From: Perognathus longimembris pacificus
Taxonomy: Eukaryota; Chordata; Mammalia; Rodentia; Heteromyidae
Assembly: GCF_023159225.1 (NCBI RefSeq)
Contig: NC_063171.1
Span: forward strand, 806,001 to 870,000
Direction of reading: 5' to 3'
DNA: 64,000 nt
The position numbers were made by a program, and so were the translations under genes. This document shows, in pieces, positions 45,059 to 56,811 of this stretch. The notes under the pieces were generated by a model that was given only the letters and a program-made list of their open reading frames with translations, was not told the origin of the DNA and did not search any database. The first letter of the stretch is position 1; each line of letters begins with the position of its first letter.

Positions 45059-45101
<43 letters not shown>
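45059..45101 (+). repeat. (TG)n microsatellite = (CA)n tail of an antisense SINE
   Basis: Perfect TG run directly against the 3' end of the antisense SINE that follows. Confidence 0.93.
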
Positions 45102-45103
<2 letters not shown>

Positions 45104-45231
45104 CAGTACAGGAGCTTGAATTCAGGGCCTCCCTCTTGTACTTAGCTTGTTTTGCTCAAGGATGGCACAATACCACCTGAGCCACACCTTCATTTATAGC
45201 TTTTTTCTGATTAATGGGAGGTAACTCTCAA

Positions 45232-45266
<35 letters not shown>

Positions 45267-45342
45267 GCCTGGGCTGGCTTTGAGGGGCATCATCACATCT
45301 CAGTATCCTGAGTAGCTGGGATTTCAGACAGTGCTCAGCTTT
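45102..45342 (-). mobile_element. 7SL-like/Geo SINE, antisense, with internal A28
   Basis: In reverse: AGCTGAGCACTGTCTGAAATCCCAGCTACTCAGGATACTGAG, then a run of about 28 A (T's at 45238-45265) exactly between the 7SL-like arm and the linker/Geo arm, then Geo ending AATTCAAGCTCCTGTACTGG and a (CA)n tail. Confidence 0.9.
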
Positions 45343-46219
45343 TAATAGGATTTCAAACAACATGTTCCCCATGTTATTTTGAATTTCACAGATTTCAGCT
45401 GCTTGCAAAGCTACTGCTAGCTGGATTCTTCATGAAGTGAGGAGATAGTGAGAAGATGGCTCTCTTCATGTCTGTGCGGTTGCCCAGAAATCTGCAGATT
45501 GTATATGAGGCTTCACCACTCTGTATGCAGGAATCTGAGCAGCAGTACAAAAAAAAAAAAACAAAACAAAACAGAATTTTAGCCTTTCTGCAGTTTTCCC
45601 ATCTTCATTCGTACTGTTTTTCTTTGAGCTACCTGTAAGGAAAAATAGCATGAAAGTATTTCTGCATCCCTGGCCATCAGGTTGACTGACAGTAGATTTG
45701 TTTCACTAGCCAAAGAAAACTGTCCATGTGTGCTGATCTAATTTAAGGAACTAGAAAGACATATAAGCTGTGTAAAAATGTTTATGACAGAGCTAAAGTG
45801 ACGAAGTCATTTGTTTCCATCTTCTTAGAAGTGAAAATGGCTAACTCCCAAATTTTAATCTGACTGAAACAAGATGAAATGAACCATTTTCTGTGCAGAA
45901 CCACTCAAAAGGGGGTGGTGGATGGAAGAATTTGCTGAAATGTGATATCTGGAATAACGAGCCACGGAGAGAAGAGGGTAAAAAAAGCATAACACCCCTG
46001 CATAGCCTTGTGGTGGTACACGATTACACTCAGACTGCCCACACAAATTGGTCCCAGAAGTTTTCTCTTTAATTCAGGATTTATGGGAACATCTGATATT
46101 ATAAAATTGACTGAACAAGAACAGATGCCATAATTATGAGGGACTCTATTCTTGGATGAATACCAGAACTAAACATGAGTATATGGAGTGGAAACGTTTA
46201 TGCTTAAGTACATATACAT

Positions 46220-46255
<36 letters not shown>

Positions 46256-47879
46256 TTACAAACATACACATACAAGCTGATGTAAATAGTTCATATGAAA
46301 ATAACTAAACAATTCTTGGAGAAATGGAATTATATTCACATTAAGTGGCTCATTTTTCTCTCTTGCTAAGAGAAAACAAGGGCTATTAAAATGATAGTTT
46401 GCTCGGGTTGCTCAATCAATACTATAACACCTTCTACCTTTGTTTACAATTGAGGAAAGAAGAAGCAGCAAGTGTTGGATGCAGTGTGTGGTACATTGCT
46501 ATTAAGTTACTCAGGCTGATTCATCATCATCAAGCTTTGCATGTTTGCTATGGAAGACTTCATTTTGAGTAATCATTATATTTGGCCAGAGGTTGTTCCA
46601 ACTGATAGAGGAAAATGACATCTTGATCTTTGAAGAAACGATTTAAAAGTAGTAGAAAATGTCTTCGTAGTCTGAACTCACACACTATTTTTTTTTAAAT
46701 CCTGGAAATTATCTCTAAAGAAAAAGAACCATAAAAATCCTGATGTTCTAGCTATATCAAAATTTAAGGGCTGGGTGTGGTAATAATAACTTAATATTTG
46801 GGTCTCTTCTGAGACTATTTGTAAGGTATCAATACAGAAGAAATCGGAGACTTAGGATCAGTCAGATGAGGTGTTCTCTGTGTGAAAGAAGAGCCTGTGG
46901 GCAATAGAAACTGCCTTTTCTGTAGGGCAGTGGGATTTTCTGAACAGAGCAGTTGGCAAAGACTACCCTTCTCTAAGGTCTTTGTAAACATACCCAGAGA
47001 AATGTCAGAATAATACCTCCAGGGGACCTCATCCAAGATTTGTTTATTGGATTTACACAATTGAACCAATCATGATTAAATTGCCTCAGGGCAAAAGTTC
47101 AAAGGGATAACAATCAAATGCATTAAAAGTAGAGCTGCAACCAGCATATATTAAAATAAATAAGATGTCACTAGAAGTAATGTCTTTCAGTTCTTTGCAG
47201 CTCTGCCTATTGAAGTTCATTAGACAAGGATTGGGCCAAATTATAGTAAACAAAGAAGGCTACATGTGGGGAAGGGCCTTCCACAGAAATCTAATTTTTT
47301 TTCTGAGGTCTTTACAAGATACAATGTGGTAACTGTTCATATTTCTATGAACTTCAGTAAGCATTGCTTTCTACAGTGTGTTCCTGAGATGTGAAATTAT
47401 TAAGTGCTAGTCAGCCATACACTTTTGCTACCATGATGATTCATCCAGGAAGTGGGAATTGAAACCTGCTTATCGGTTGTTCATTCCTTAGAATACAGTT
47501 TCCCCAAACTTATTTGACCTGTGAAGCTCTTTTTCTAACTAGAATCTTGCAGGAATACATTTGGGAAAAGTCAACTCTAACTAGCCCAACTACAAGCTTT
47601 CTACACAGGCCTTAGCCTAAAAGCAGAGAGCATGGATTGGTTGGTTTGGGCTTAGCCCAAATCCCAGTCAGTGCATTTACTCTACATAATAACAGTGCTG
47701 TTTTCTTTCTTCCTTCAGAGCCTCACCCCTTTTTGTTCCTCTCATATATTCTGACTAATCTTAAAATAAGGTTTTGGTGCTTGGTAATCCCTTGATGGAT
47801 TTCTTTTTACACTTGTGTTGAGATAGCACAGAACCTTTGATATAAAAAATGAAATTCTTTCTTTCATTGTTTTATTAAA
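45343..47879. other. Single-copy interval with a (CA)n patch
   Basis: Contains (CA)n at 46223-46252, and at 46768-46790 a GGGCTGGGTGTGGTAATAATAAC start like a truncated 7SL SINE. Frames such as 45855-46046 and 46815-47069 on the minus strand lack recognisable domains. Confidence 0.4.
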
Positions 47880-48050
47880 ATGTCCTTTATGTTTTCATTT
47901 GTTTTCCTTTTTAAGTTATACTGAAGTAGTTGTACAAAGGGGTTTCAATTCCACATGCCAGTTTATGAGTATGATGCATGTTGATCAATGTCACCCCCTC
48001 ATTGTCTATTTCCATAATGTAAGTAAAATATTTTGATCACATTTTTCATT
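47880..48050 (-). mobile_element. Older LINE-1 3' UTR fragment, antisense
   Basis: CTGAAGTAGTTGTACAAAGGGGTTTCAATTCCACATGCCAG...ATGTTGATCAATGTCACCCCCTC; the same type as 25.14-25.30 kb. Confidence 0.6.
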
Positions 48051-48249
48051 CTCTATTCTCATTAGTCTTGGACCCTCACATCTGTATATAGTCTTCTCAC
48101 TCCAACAACATTTAATCCAGAAAAAAATGAATTTTTGTTTTACTGAGATACTTTGAACTAACAAGAGAAAAGATGTTACTGTTGCCTTTATGCCAGAAAC
48201 AGAGATCCCTGAGAATGAACTAATTCAACTATTGAGGGACTAGAAGCAC

Positions 48250-48800
48250 AATTAGCATTCTATACAATTTGATTTCTGTACCCCTGTCTTGTATATAAGT
48301 TTAACTGATTTGGGGAGGGAAAGGGGAAGCACAGAAATGGTGGGACGAAGGGTAAACAAATTGAGCAGTGTTATTCACTAGATAATATGTTGGAAGTGAC
48401 CTGTACAAGATGAGGGGTTGGGGGCTGGGGATATAGCCTAGTGGCAAGAGTGCCTGCCTCGGATACACGAGGCCCTAGGTTTGATTCCCCAGCACCACAT
48501 ATACAGAAAACGGCCAGAAGCGGCGCTGTGGCTCAAGTGGCAGAGTGCTAGCCTTGAGCGGGAAGAAGCCAGGGACAGTGCTCAGGCCCTGAGTCCAAGG
48601 CCCAGGACTGGCCAAAAAAAAAAAAAAAAAAGATGAGGGGTTGGGAAGAAGGAGATGGGAGAGAAGGACATGGGAAGGAAAAACTGAGAGAAGAAGGGAG
48701 AGGGTGACACTGTTCAAAAGGAAATGTATTCATTACCTGATTTATGTAACTGTAACCCCTCTCTGTATCACCTTTACAATAAAATTTAAAAAGAAAAAGA
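48250..48800 (+). mobile_element. Older LINE-1 3' end, sense, carrying a SINE
   Basis: GGGGAGGGAAAGGGGAAG purine tract, then after the SINE GGGAAGAAGGAGATGGGAGAGAAGG, CTGTAACCCCTCTCTGTATCACCTTTACAATAAAATTTAAAAAG. The terminal sequence resembles the young L1 end but with the diverged 'CACCTTTACAATAAAA' version. Confidence 0.75.
48423..48629 (+). mobile_element. Young IDL-Geo SINE with 16-bp TSD
   Basis: Near consensus, poly(A) tail. AAGATGAGGGGTTGGG at 48407-48422 and 48630-48645. Inserted in an older L1 3' UTR. Confidence 0.97.
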
Positions 48801-50274
48801 CTATAGGTGTTTATGTATGTGAGAAATTTCAAGAGTTATCTTGAAAACAAAGCCATACTGATTTTCATATGCAATGTTCTAATTGTCTACTCCAGAAAAG
48901 AATAGAAAGCATGACATTTTGTTCAGCGCTTTTCCAAGGGAAATCCCTTAAGAACCACATTTGATAGAAATGTCCCTCTAATAATTTCCCAATGTCTCTC
49001 ATGTATGAGCTCTATGTGAAAGTCTATTCTGCCTACAAAAATATTGTAGAAAAGAGAAATTGCATTTCATGTCATCTTTTCTTCTCAACACTCAATATTC
49101 TTGTTCCTTGTATGATAGAGCATCAGATCACTCACAGTCCTGGACACTTCATTTAAGGTATTAACACCATTGTCAATATCACTTTTAAATGCAGCATTCA
49201 AATATCCAGACCAAGTCTGATACTCAGCATAGGGGCTTCATTATCCTTTCACACAAATATGCTCTTACTATATAATTCAGTGGAATTTTCATTTATGTTG
49301 AGCCATATTAATTCTCAAACAAGGGACAATAATTATTTAAATAGTTATATATTTCCTAATAATTCCCCCAAATAAACACCAACATTGCTCAATATTTCTG
49401 CTCCTATATGTCCCATGATTGACTGGCAACAAATGTTCACAGTAGAATCACAACACAATGTCAAGGATTAGGCAGAGAATAAGTTTCATGCACACTGGAA
49501 AGAGCATTTTAAAGAACTTGGTGGATGACAATTTTAGGTTGTGTAAAAATTAGGGAAAAGAGTAATGACATGGTAAGAGCATTGATGCTAATCATAAACG
49601 TGTTCCACATAAAATAAAACACAAAAACTGCATAGAAAACACTTAATCTTTTCTTTTCTTCTTTTTTTGGGGGGGCTTGGATCTTTTACGTGTGACTTGC
49701 TACAGAGCTGGATGACTGAGGCCTTTGGGATTTACAAGAATTCACCTACTTAAGGTTGGACTATGTGTAAGAAACTACAGTAGGCATTGGAGAATTAAAA
49801 GAAAAATCTCTGCCTTTGGGGAATTTATCATCTACAGGCCAAAGAAGGGAATAAAAACAAAAAAGCTCCAATATCATCAACAATATTTACATGATAAATG
49901 GCCATATTGCAATATAGTAGCTAAAATTAGATAGACCTTCCAAGAATTGCTAGTAAATCAGAAGTTTTGTCAAATATTTGCAGAATTGATATGAAGGATA
50001 TAACTAGTCATTTTGTTTAGTTTTTATCCTGCTTTCTCAAATAGCTCAAGCATGAATCATTTGGGGACTCAATTTTACTCATATTTTGGAATATTTCGTC
50101 CAGGATACAGTCTCTGCAGTCATGTGCAAGGTGCCTTCTCCATCTTCATGCAGTATATCTCACATGGCAAAGTACTACATTGAGAACACTGATCTATTTT
50201 CCTTAGTGTTGCTATCATACGAAGTGACAGAATTTAGAATCAGAATTTTGTAAATTGTTTAATATTTCTCATTA
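48801..50274. other. Single-copy interval
   Basis: The 69-codon frame at 49725-49934 has no domain. A GGGGGGG run lies near 49670. Nothing else recognised. Confidence 0.4.
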
Positions 50275-50420
50275 AGTTTTGCAAATATCCTCTGAGGCTA
50301 GTTGGAGACTAAGACCCAAAAAAACTTAAATGACTTATCTATGGTCAACTCATTTGTAAATAACAGAATCAAAACCGTCTAATAAATTCTGATTTCTGTC
50401 TAATAAGCTTTGTTTGCCAA
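50275..50420 (+). mobile_element. MIR-like fragment (tentative)
   Basis: AAACTTAAATGACTTATCTATGGTCAACTC...GAATCAAAACCGTCTAA tracks the 3' part of MIR (TTAAGTGACTTGCCCAAGGTCA...). Confidence 0.5.
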
Positions 50421-51244
50421 ACTACTATTAACTAGCCACTTAGAATATTCTACTAACAATTTTATATATAAAAGTAACACAGGAAACAATAAAATATTTA
50501 GCTAAGTAACAGTGTATATATATATATTCTTTGTATATAGAAAGTCCTTCCGATTTAGTCTTCTGGCAAACCCTTTCAATCTATCACTTCTGTCTAAAGA
50601 GGAAGTAAGCTTCATGTGGCAAATGTTGCTTTTAGTTAACTGACATAGGCTCCTTGAGATGACCACACTCTTCATTGACAATTCATACGCTATCTACTAG
50701 ATAAAAATATTCTAAAGTATTTCTGGGAACTCAGTAACAACTCTGCTAGTCTGAAATTCACTTCCTTTTTTTTAATCTTACTTAGGGTTTTATTTTATAT
50801 TCTACTTAGGATTATTTGTTTTAGTTGGACATGTATATTTTTTTGTTTTCTGGTTTTTGTTCCAGTTACACACAAATTTTCAAATATTGTTTTCCTCTGA
50901 GATCACAGCTAAATGAATTTTTTCTTATCTTGTACTCATACTCATTTGGTCCAGGATAATTTAATTCAATTAGTGTCCCCACCACTAAACTGAGCTGAAA
51001 TTCCTTTTAAATAGTTTTTATATCTTTTCACAAACGGAAAATCTTCGGAGAGCCCTGCACATGTTCGAGATACTGTGCTAGACACTGAGATAATGATGTT
51101 ATACATATGAATTAAGTGTTACAATCTAACACAGTAGAGAAATAATCTTAGTGCAATGAGATAAGGCTCATAATAAAGATTGGACAATGAGTCCAGGATA
51201 ATATAAGTGAATAAGATCACTTTGTTCTTCAGCATAGTAATGTT

Positions 51245-51345
51245 GGTACCTATTTTGGAAGTTAAATGAGATAGTTTCAAGTACTTATGGTAATACCTAA
51301 CATACTGAAAGGGCTTAATAAATGGCAGTTATTTTTGTAACTATT
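51245..51345 (+). mobile_element. MIR/MIR-related fragment (tentative)
   Basis: GAAGTTAAATGAGATAGTTTCAAGTAC...GGGCTTAATAAATGGCAGTTATT resembles the conserved 'taaatgagataat...ataaatggtagttatt' pattern of old mammalian SINEs. The DNA from 50421 to 51244 is otherwise unassigned. Confidence 0.5.
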
Positions 51346-51383
51346 GCTCTTGGTATTAATAGGCATCAAAAGGACCTTAATAA

Positions 51384-51610
51384 GCCAGGTCTGGTGCTAA
51401 TGATGGTAATTCTAATGGCTCAAGAGTCCAACACCTAGAAGGTCAAGGTGGTTTGAAGGCAGGACAGGCAGAAAATTCTTCAAATCTCCATCTGTAATTA
51501 GCCAGAAAAATACCAGACTGGATGTGTGAATCAAATGCTAGGCTTCCAGTTGTTAGCAAGAAGCTGAGTTGAGAGCAAGAGTGAAAATACCTGAGTTCAA
51601 GGCTCTGTAC
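51384..51610 (+). mobile_element. 7SL-like/Geo SINE, decayed, with (CA)n tail
   Basis: GCCAGGTCTGGTGCTAATGATGGTAATTC start, CATCTGTAATTAGCCAG linker, Geo-like end GAGTTCAAGGCTCTGTACC, then CA repeats. Confidence 0.75.
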
Positions 51611-51611
51611 C

Positions 51612-51655
<44 letters not shown>
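51611..51655 (+). repeat. (CA)n microsatellite at a SINE tail
   Basis: About 22 CA units. 51656-52546 is single-copy DNA with nothing recognised. Confidence 0.95.
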
Positions 51656-51658
<3 letters not shown>

Positions 51659-52552
51659 TTAAGGAATTGTGAATCCTTTCTGTTCTTTGTCCCTCCAGAA
51701 GGCATATAGAGCCAAAAATATGGTGTCTACTTTATAATTTCTTAAAATTTAAAATGTTGAGAATAAAATGATGCCTCTTTCCTGCCTATGAAAATTGCTC
51801 AGCGATGGTCAGTGATCAGCTGCTATGACTTAGTGCATTCAAACAGAGATTCTGTTCAGTTTGGAATGTAGAAGACACTGCAGATTAGATGGTATGCATG
51901 GAGATATGCTTAGGTGTCTGGGAAGGGGTGCTGAATGACTAGCTGAGCCGTTTTGGGAAGAGGAGGGAAGGTGTCAGCATCAAAACAATTTGATTGCCAA
52001 CCATGTCACAGCTATTTCCTATTGAATGGAAGAAGATCCACCCAGGAAGCTGGGACTCAGCAGGCAGGACACTCTCAGGTTTTTCTGGACATTCAGATTG
52101 CTACACTTTCCAGGTAAAGCTACAGCTCTTAGCACTACAAGTCCTTGAACAGCAGAGTTCCCAAAGGTAGCCCATGCATCCAACCTGAAATGTTAGGCAG
52201 AAACATAGTGAGCATCTCGGCTGTTTTCCTACTGTAGGATTTATTCATGCACTAATAAAGGCTATAATGTTGTAGTGTTTGGAAGCAGGATAAAAACAAA
52301 TAAGGCCATACATTCAGGATTCTTGGATTTATTTGGAGTGACAATATAAATAAACAAGAAAGTACCAAACAATGCATAAGTAAAATGGAAAAAATAAAAC
52401 CAAGTGACATGGAATGTAGCTATATGGCCATTGGGCCAGTGTTCAGAAAGACACATCATCTATGAATAAGAATGACAAATCCAATGCAGGGTTCTAGAAA
52501 GAGGCAGAGACCAGTGATGAGATACTGGAACAAAGGCCAGAATGTAGGAAGC

Positions 52553-53033
52553 TGTGGGGCACACCCCGCTGGCTCCGCCTGTGCGTCCCCACCCTGGGGT
52601 CATGTGGGGCGATTACGCGGAACCAGAAAATCAGTTCTAGCTGGTCCCGCCTCCCAGCCTTGGGACCACGTGTGTCCAAGATGGCACCTGGAGATGAACC
52701 TGGAGGCGGTCCTGTGGGCTGTGACACAGAATTAGGCCGCCTCTTAGGATTGGTCCCTGGGCCCTCCACCCTTGATGGACAGCTCAGGCCGCCCCTCATA
52801 GCCCCTAGTGCGCACACCCCTCCCCCTCCTGTCGTTTTAAGGCTAAAGCTCCTCCCAATAAAGCGAGACTGTGTGTGACACTGACCCGGGCTGTCTGAAT
52901 GTTCTCTAGGGAAAGGGGGGCTGGGTGCGGGCGGTCCATCGACTCTTCACCTTTTCTTGGCCCACCTCGGTCAGGGTGTACTTTCCCGCCTCTCCCACTG
53001 TTCAGGAGAGCGCTGGGGGCCAAGGACCCGACA
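52553..53033 (+). repeat. 5' LTR of the endogenous retrovirus
   Basis: 481 bases, TG...CA. The TTTTAAGG box near 52835 is a possible TATA element. CCAATAAAGCG at about 52855 contains the AATAAA poly(A) signal, placing the R region after it. GC-rich U3/U5 with many CpG-to-TpG differences from the 3' LTR, as expected from decay of methylated DNA. Confidence 0.92.
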
Positions 53034-53035
53034 TC

Positions 53036-53053
53036 TGGTGCCCAATGTGGGGC
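53036..53053 (+). promoter_or_regulatory. Primer-binding site, tRNA-Lys(1,2) type
   Basis: TGGTGCCCAATGTGGGGC lies two bases after the LTR. It differs from the Lys1,2 type site (TGGCGCCCAACGTGGGGC) by two C-to-T changes, both at CpG positions. Such sites are used by many type D and beta-like retroviruses. Confidence 0.85.
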
Positions 53054-53131
53054 ACGAGGAAGCGTAGGTTTAGAAACTACCGGCGAGCCAAGTCAAGCAA
53101 GTTCCAAGAGGAAAAGGTATCCCCGGAAAGG

Positions 53132-53470
53132 ATGGGGCAATCTCAAAGTCAGCATGGTGATCCAGCACTTCGGGTGCTGAGTTTCACGCAAACCATAGGA
53201 CTAGACATCTCAGACTCCCAGGCCAAAAGGATTCGGGAGGCCTTGATGCGTGCTGCGCCCAGGCTGGCGCCAGCCTTTTCAGCCTAGCTACTTGGGAAGG
53301 ATCTGCGGAGGGAGGGGGGGAGGAACGTCTTGGATGGGAGGGAAACAGCCCTCCTGCAGCCCAGGAGGAGAGGGGCTCAATGCCTCACTCAAATGAGCCC
53401 ATAGATGAGCCTTGGCCTGATCCCCTGGATCTTGGGCCAACCGCCTTGGCCCCAGGACGCGTGGTGGACT
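53132..53470 (+). pseudogene. gag N-terminal remnant of the retrovirus
   Basis: ATG at 53132 begins MGQSQSQ, with the Gly-2 used for myristoylation in retroviral matrix proteins, and runs 51 codons to a stop at 53287. The following frames keep an acidic/proline piece (NEPIDEPWPDPLD near 53393) compatible with the region after matrix. No capsid or nucleocapsid (no CCHC knuckle) is recognisable, so most of gag is deleted or decayed. The upstream part of the longer open frame (from 52925) is LTR and leader, not gag. Confidence 0.75.
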
Positions 53471-54290
53471 GGTTTTTCAAAATGTGGCTTCTTCATTTCC
53501 TTGCCAGATAATCTGTGAAAATTTTGTTTCCTAGGAAAAGTTTTTGTTTTCTAACTGACCACGTGATTCTAAAATATGGGCAAAATAATATCATTTTGCC
53601 ACTGGAATTCCAGGAAACTCACATGGCCAATTCAAAAAAAGAAAAGTTTTTTTCTAAGCGCACCCCAAAGCTTGTGCACAACTGTTTGTATGTCTGTCTG
53701 TCTGTCTGTTGGTAAAACACGTAAAAACTAGCATCATGGTTTAAAAATTACTTGCCTTTTTAACTACTATTTTAACTTACCTTAAGTCTTTGCAGCCTGT
53801 GGGTGGAGTCACAGTGAACAGCCTGGAGGCAATCCTGACTCTTATCACCGGACTCCAAGCCAAAAGAGAAAAACCCAGGTTTTAAACCCAAACTGATCAT
53901 GTTTGCGTACAAGCAAATGTGTCTAAGAAAAACTCCAAAAGGTTCAAATATGCAGCATGTGGTATAAGTATAATTATATAAAATCAGTGTGTTATTTTTT
54001 ATGTTTATCTATGCTAAAAGTCAAGTATACATCTGATCCTAACAATTCTTTGGTATAGACTAAGATTTTACTTCTCCATTTTTCTTTTCCTGTGTTCTCA
54101 TAAACTCTATATTATCAAGGGACCAGAGTCATTTTGGAATGAGTGCACAAATGTGGCTACTAACCTTGATTTTCCTGACCCAGGATTAATAATTGCTTTA
54201 TAGGATACAGGTTGACATGTGTGCTAGCTCCATGGACTGTGGCAGACTGTGGCTACAGGAAGCTGCCTGGTTTCACTACTGGTGATTCCT

Positions 54291-54375
<85 letters not shown>

Positions 54376-54720
54376 CCTCCCACTCTTACATGGAAAACTG
54401 ATCAGGGAATCTAGGAGTCCTGTGAAGATTTTGACAGGCCCAGAGTGCTCCCAAGCCTTCTAAAATGTTTTTAAAGTTGTCACCCTGCTTAAATCAGTAG
54501 GACACCAGCCTACAAAAGCCAGAATACTCAGAGTAAACAACCAGTAAATACTGGGAGATTTCAAATGTCTTTAACCTGTCTATGTAGAAGAATTTGCAGG
54601 CAACCCAGCAGGAGGCCTGCTGATTCAGGGTGGAAGACACAGCCACTTCCAATCCGCTGAAGCTGAAACTTATGCCCTCTTGATTGTTATTCATTTGTGC
54701 TCTCTAACACCTGCCAGTAA
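53471..54720 (+). other. Retroviral internal DNA, unassigned
   Basis: About 1.25 kb between gag and pol with no frame I can assign. It includes (TCTG)n at 53689-53711 and a long (CT)n run at 54295-54373. A short frame near 54590-54720 (reading GGLLIQGG and then AEAETYALLIV) might be pro/dUTPase or displaced RNase H sequence; undecided. Some of this may be non-viral DNA. Confidence 0.4.
54295..54373 (+). repeat. (CT)n microsatellite inside the provirus
   Basis: About 39 CT units with one TTT interruption. Confidence 0.95.
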
Positions 54721-54749
54721 GGTTAAATGATAATGATATGATTTGATTT

Positions 54750-55604
54750 GATGGCACCCCTTTGCGAGGGCTGCAGTGTATCCCCTCCATTTCTCGGGAT
54801 CTGACGCTTATTGTAATAGACATCAAGGATTGCTTCTTTTCCATTCCTCTTAACCCACAGGACTGTGAGAAGTTTGCCTTCTCTATCCCCTCGGTTAACT
54901 ACCAGGGGCCAGACCAAAGATATGAGTGGGTGGTACTACCTCAGGGCATGGCTAACAGTGGGACTATTATAGCCACAGCCACTGCACAGCCTCAGAATTT
55001 TCAAATGGCTCAAGGACTCCATGAGCATATGCATTTAAATTGGAGAGGGTTACATCAAGGATTCCCCCTAGTTCCTATAAAGGACTTAAAAAAGATCATA
55101 AGGACATGCAAATCATGTATGCCATTTCTGCAGGTCCCACCTCTGCAATCTCCTGGAGTTAACCCCAGAGACCTTAAGCCTAATGTTATCTGGCAAATTG
55201 ATGCAACCCACTATGCTCCCTTTGGAAAATTAAAATATATATTTATGTTCATAGACACAGACTTGCATGCCTGTTGGGCAACTGTCCATTCAGGTGAGAG
55301 GGGCCAGCATGATGAAAGCCATTTTATGCAATGTTTTGCCATCCTGGGCCTACCCCTACAGGTAAAGACAGACAACAGGCCTTGCTTTATAAGCAAACCA
55401 TTGCAAAGGTTTTTACAAATGTGGAATATTAAACACACCACTGGAATACCCTACAATCCAAGGAATCAAACGTTAATCGAGAGGCATAACAAGACCCTAA
55501 AGGACCAATTAATTAAAACAAAAGGGGGTAGCAGCCCCCATGACCAGTTAAGGACAGCCATGCTTACACTAAATATTTTAAATTTCTCAAAGACCAACCT
55601 CTGA
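54750..55604 (+). pseudogene. pol remnant: RT piece fused in frame to integrase
   Basis: A 280-codon open frame (from 54762, no ATG). Residues 1-70 are reverse transcriptase fingers/palm: VIDIKDCFFSIPL holds the first catalytic Asp (motif A), and VVLPQGMANS is the following conserved loop. The YXDD box, thumb, connection and RNase H are absent. From about residue 75 the frame is integrase: a HEHMH...CKSC zinc-binding pattern (residues 87-119), then catalytic Asp147 (QIDATHY), Asp204 (KTDNRP) and Glu240 (LIERHN); the last two are separated by 35 residues as in the D,D(35)E family. A large in-frame deletion therefore joined RT to integrase. The frame stops at 55604 in the integrase C-terminal part. 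Confidence 0.9.
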
Positions 55605-55800
55605 AGGCTTTTCAGAGGCATTGGTCAGATCAGACACCTTATTTAAAGGTGGAAGTCCAATGGAAGGACCCCCTTACTGGATCATGGTGAGGTCCTGACC
55701 CACTTATTAGCGTGGGAAGGGGCTTTGGATGTGTTTTTCTGATTGGGGAACCAAGCCCAATTTGGATATCTGTTAGAGACCTAAAATACTGTTCACCCCA
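55605..55800 (+). pseudogene. Integrase C-terminal domain remnant, frameshifted
   Basis: After a stop, plus-strand frames continue with VEVQWKDPLTG and, one frame over, FLIGEPSPIWISVRDLKY, matching the SH3-like DNA-binding end of retroviral integrases. It is shifted relative to the main pol frame. Confidence 0.7.
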
Positions 55801-56791
55801 AGAGAGTACCCAAGAGTACTCTCTCTCGAGGTATGCCTTCTTATTTGTTCTCTCTAGAAAAAGAAAAAAAAAAAAAAAAAAGACCGTGACAGATTTCTTC
55901 CTGCTCCTCCCTGGAAATACGGGAAACCTGCCTGGGTGTATCAGCGGTGGACAACAACGGAGACAGCCAGCCTCCCTTCCTTCCAGTGCCCGGCTCTGCT
56001 TGCTTCTTGGATTCTACCTCAACGTCTTTTATGGTGCAATGTTTCTCTGTGGTGATAATGCCTACAGCTATTGCCAAAGAACTGGAATGGAGTTGCACTG
56101 TTATTTCCCTTTTGTCTTTCCCCCGTTGCTGAGCTTAGGGGCTCCTGTTGGGGAGAGAATAGGCATTGAGGGCCTTGGCAACTTGCTTCAATGTTTATGA
56201 TAACCTGTCCACTAATGATGTGTTAAGTTGCTAGCACCTTGGCTGCCGTGGACCTCCAGAACCGCCAGGGCCAGGACCTGTTCATCGCCAGAGAAGGGGA
56301 ACACTGCCTCCTTTATTCTGAGCAACACTGAAATGGACTGAACTCCAGTTTACCCTAGACTGAGCCAAATGAGTAGCTCCCTTACCTTTTCCCCCTTATA
56401 GGAGAGAACCCCCATGATCCTCGTGTTTACATTTGCCTTGTGTTTGCATTTGCCTCTGTGTTTACACTTGACCCTTGCTAGGTTAAATAGGCTTCCCCTA
56501 ATTCTATCCAGTTATTGGTGGTCTGGCAGCATTATGCTGCTTTTAGCCAATTGGGAACCCTATGAGGTTGGCCTTAGCCCTTACCAGAATGTGCAGGTGT
56601 GAGGCAAAATAATAACAGGGCCTCCTCTTGAGTGTCAATTCCTCCCCCCCCCCAAGTTCTTCCACTGGGCTGGCAAGCCATGCAGGTAGGTTTGCTTGAA
56701 GAGCTAGAGTGGTAGTCAATGATGGCTAAGATCCTCAGAGGGGGACAACCTAAGACAGGCACACTCTCAAGTAGGGCAGCCACCTGATAAT
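55801..56791 (+). pseudogene. env remnant with a transmembrane-subunit trace
   Basis: Mostly unassignable, starting with an A19 run at 55862-55880. At 56227-56331 one frame reads LAAVDLQNRQGQDLFIAREG followed by a Cys and six residues, then a stop. This follows the gamma/type-D-like TM subunit pattern (LQNRRGLDLL-type segment, then CX6CC). The CX6CC motif is incomplete and stops interrupt, so no Env can be made. Confidence 0.65.
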
Positions 56792-56811
56792 AAAAAAACA
56801 AAAGGGGGAGA
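56792..56811 (+). promoter_or_regulatory. Polypurine tract of the retrovirus
   Basis: AAAAAAACAAAAGGGGGAGA immediately upstream of the 3' LTR TGTGGGG; the plus-strand priming site. Confidence 0.92.

Noticed and set aside
52925..53287. A 120-codon frame as a gene
   Set aside because: It runs from LTR through leader into the gag start; only the last 51 codons are viral coding sequence.
54762..55604. A domesticated integrase gene
   Set aside because: Although open for 280 codons, it lies within paired LTRs, has no ATG, an RT stub at the front and a truncated C-terminus, and shows no sign of its own promoter or splice sites.
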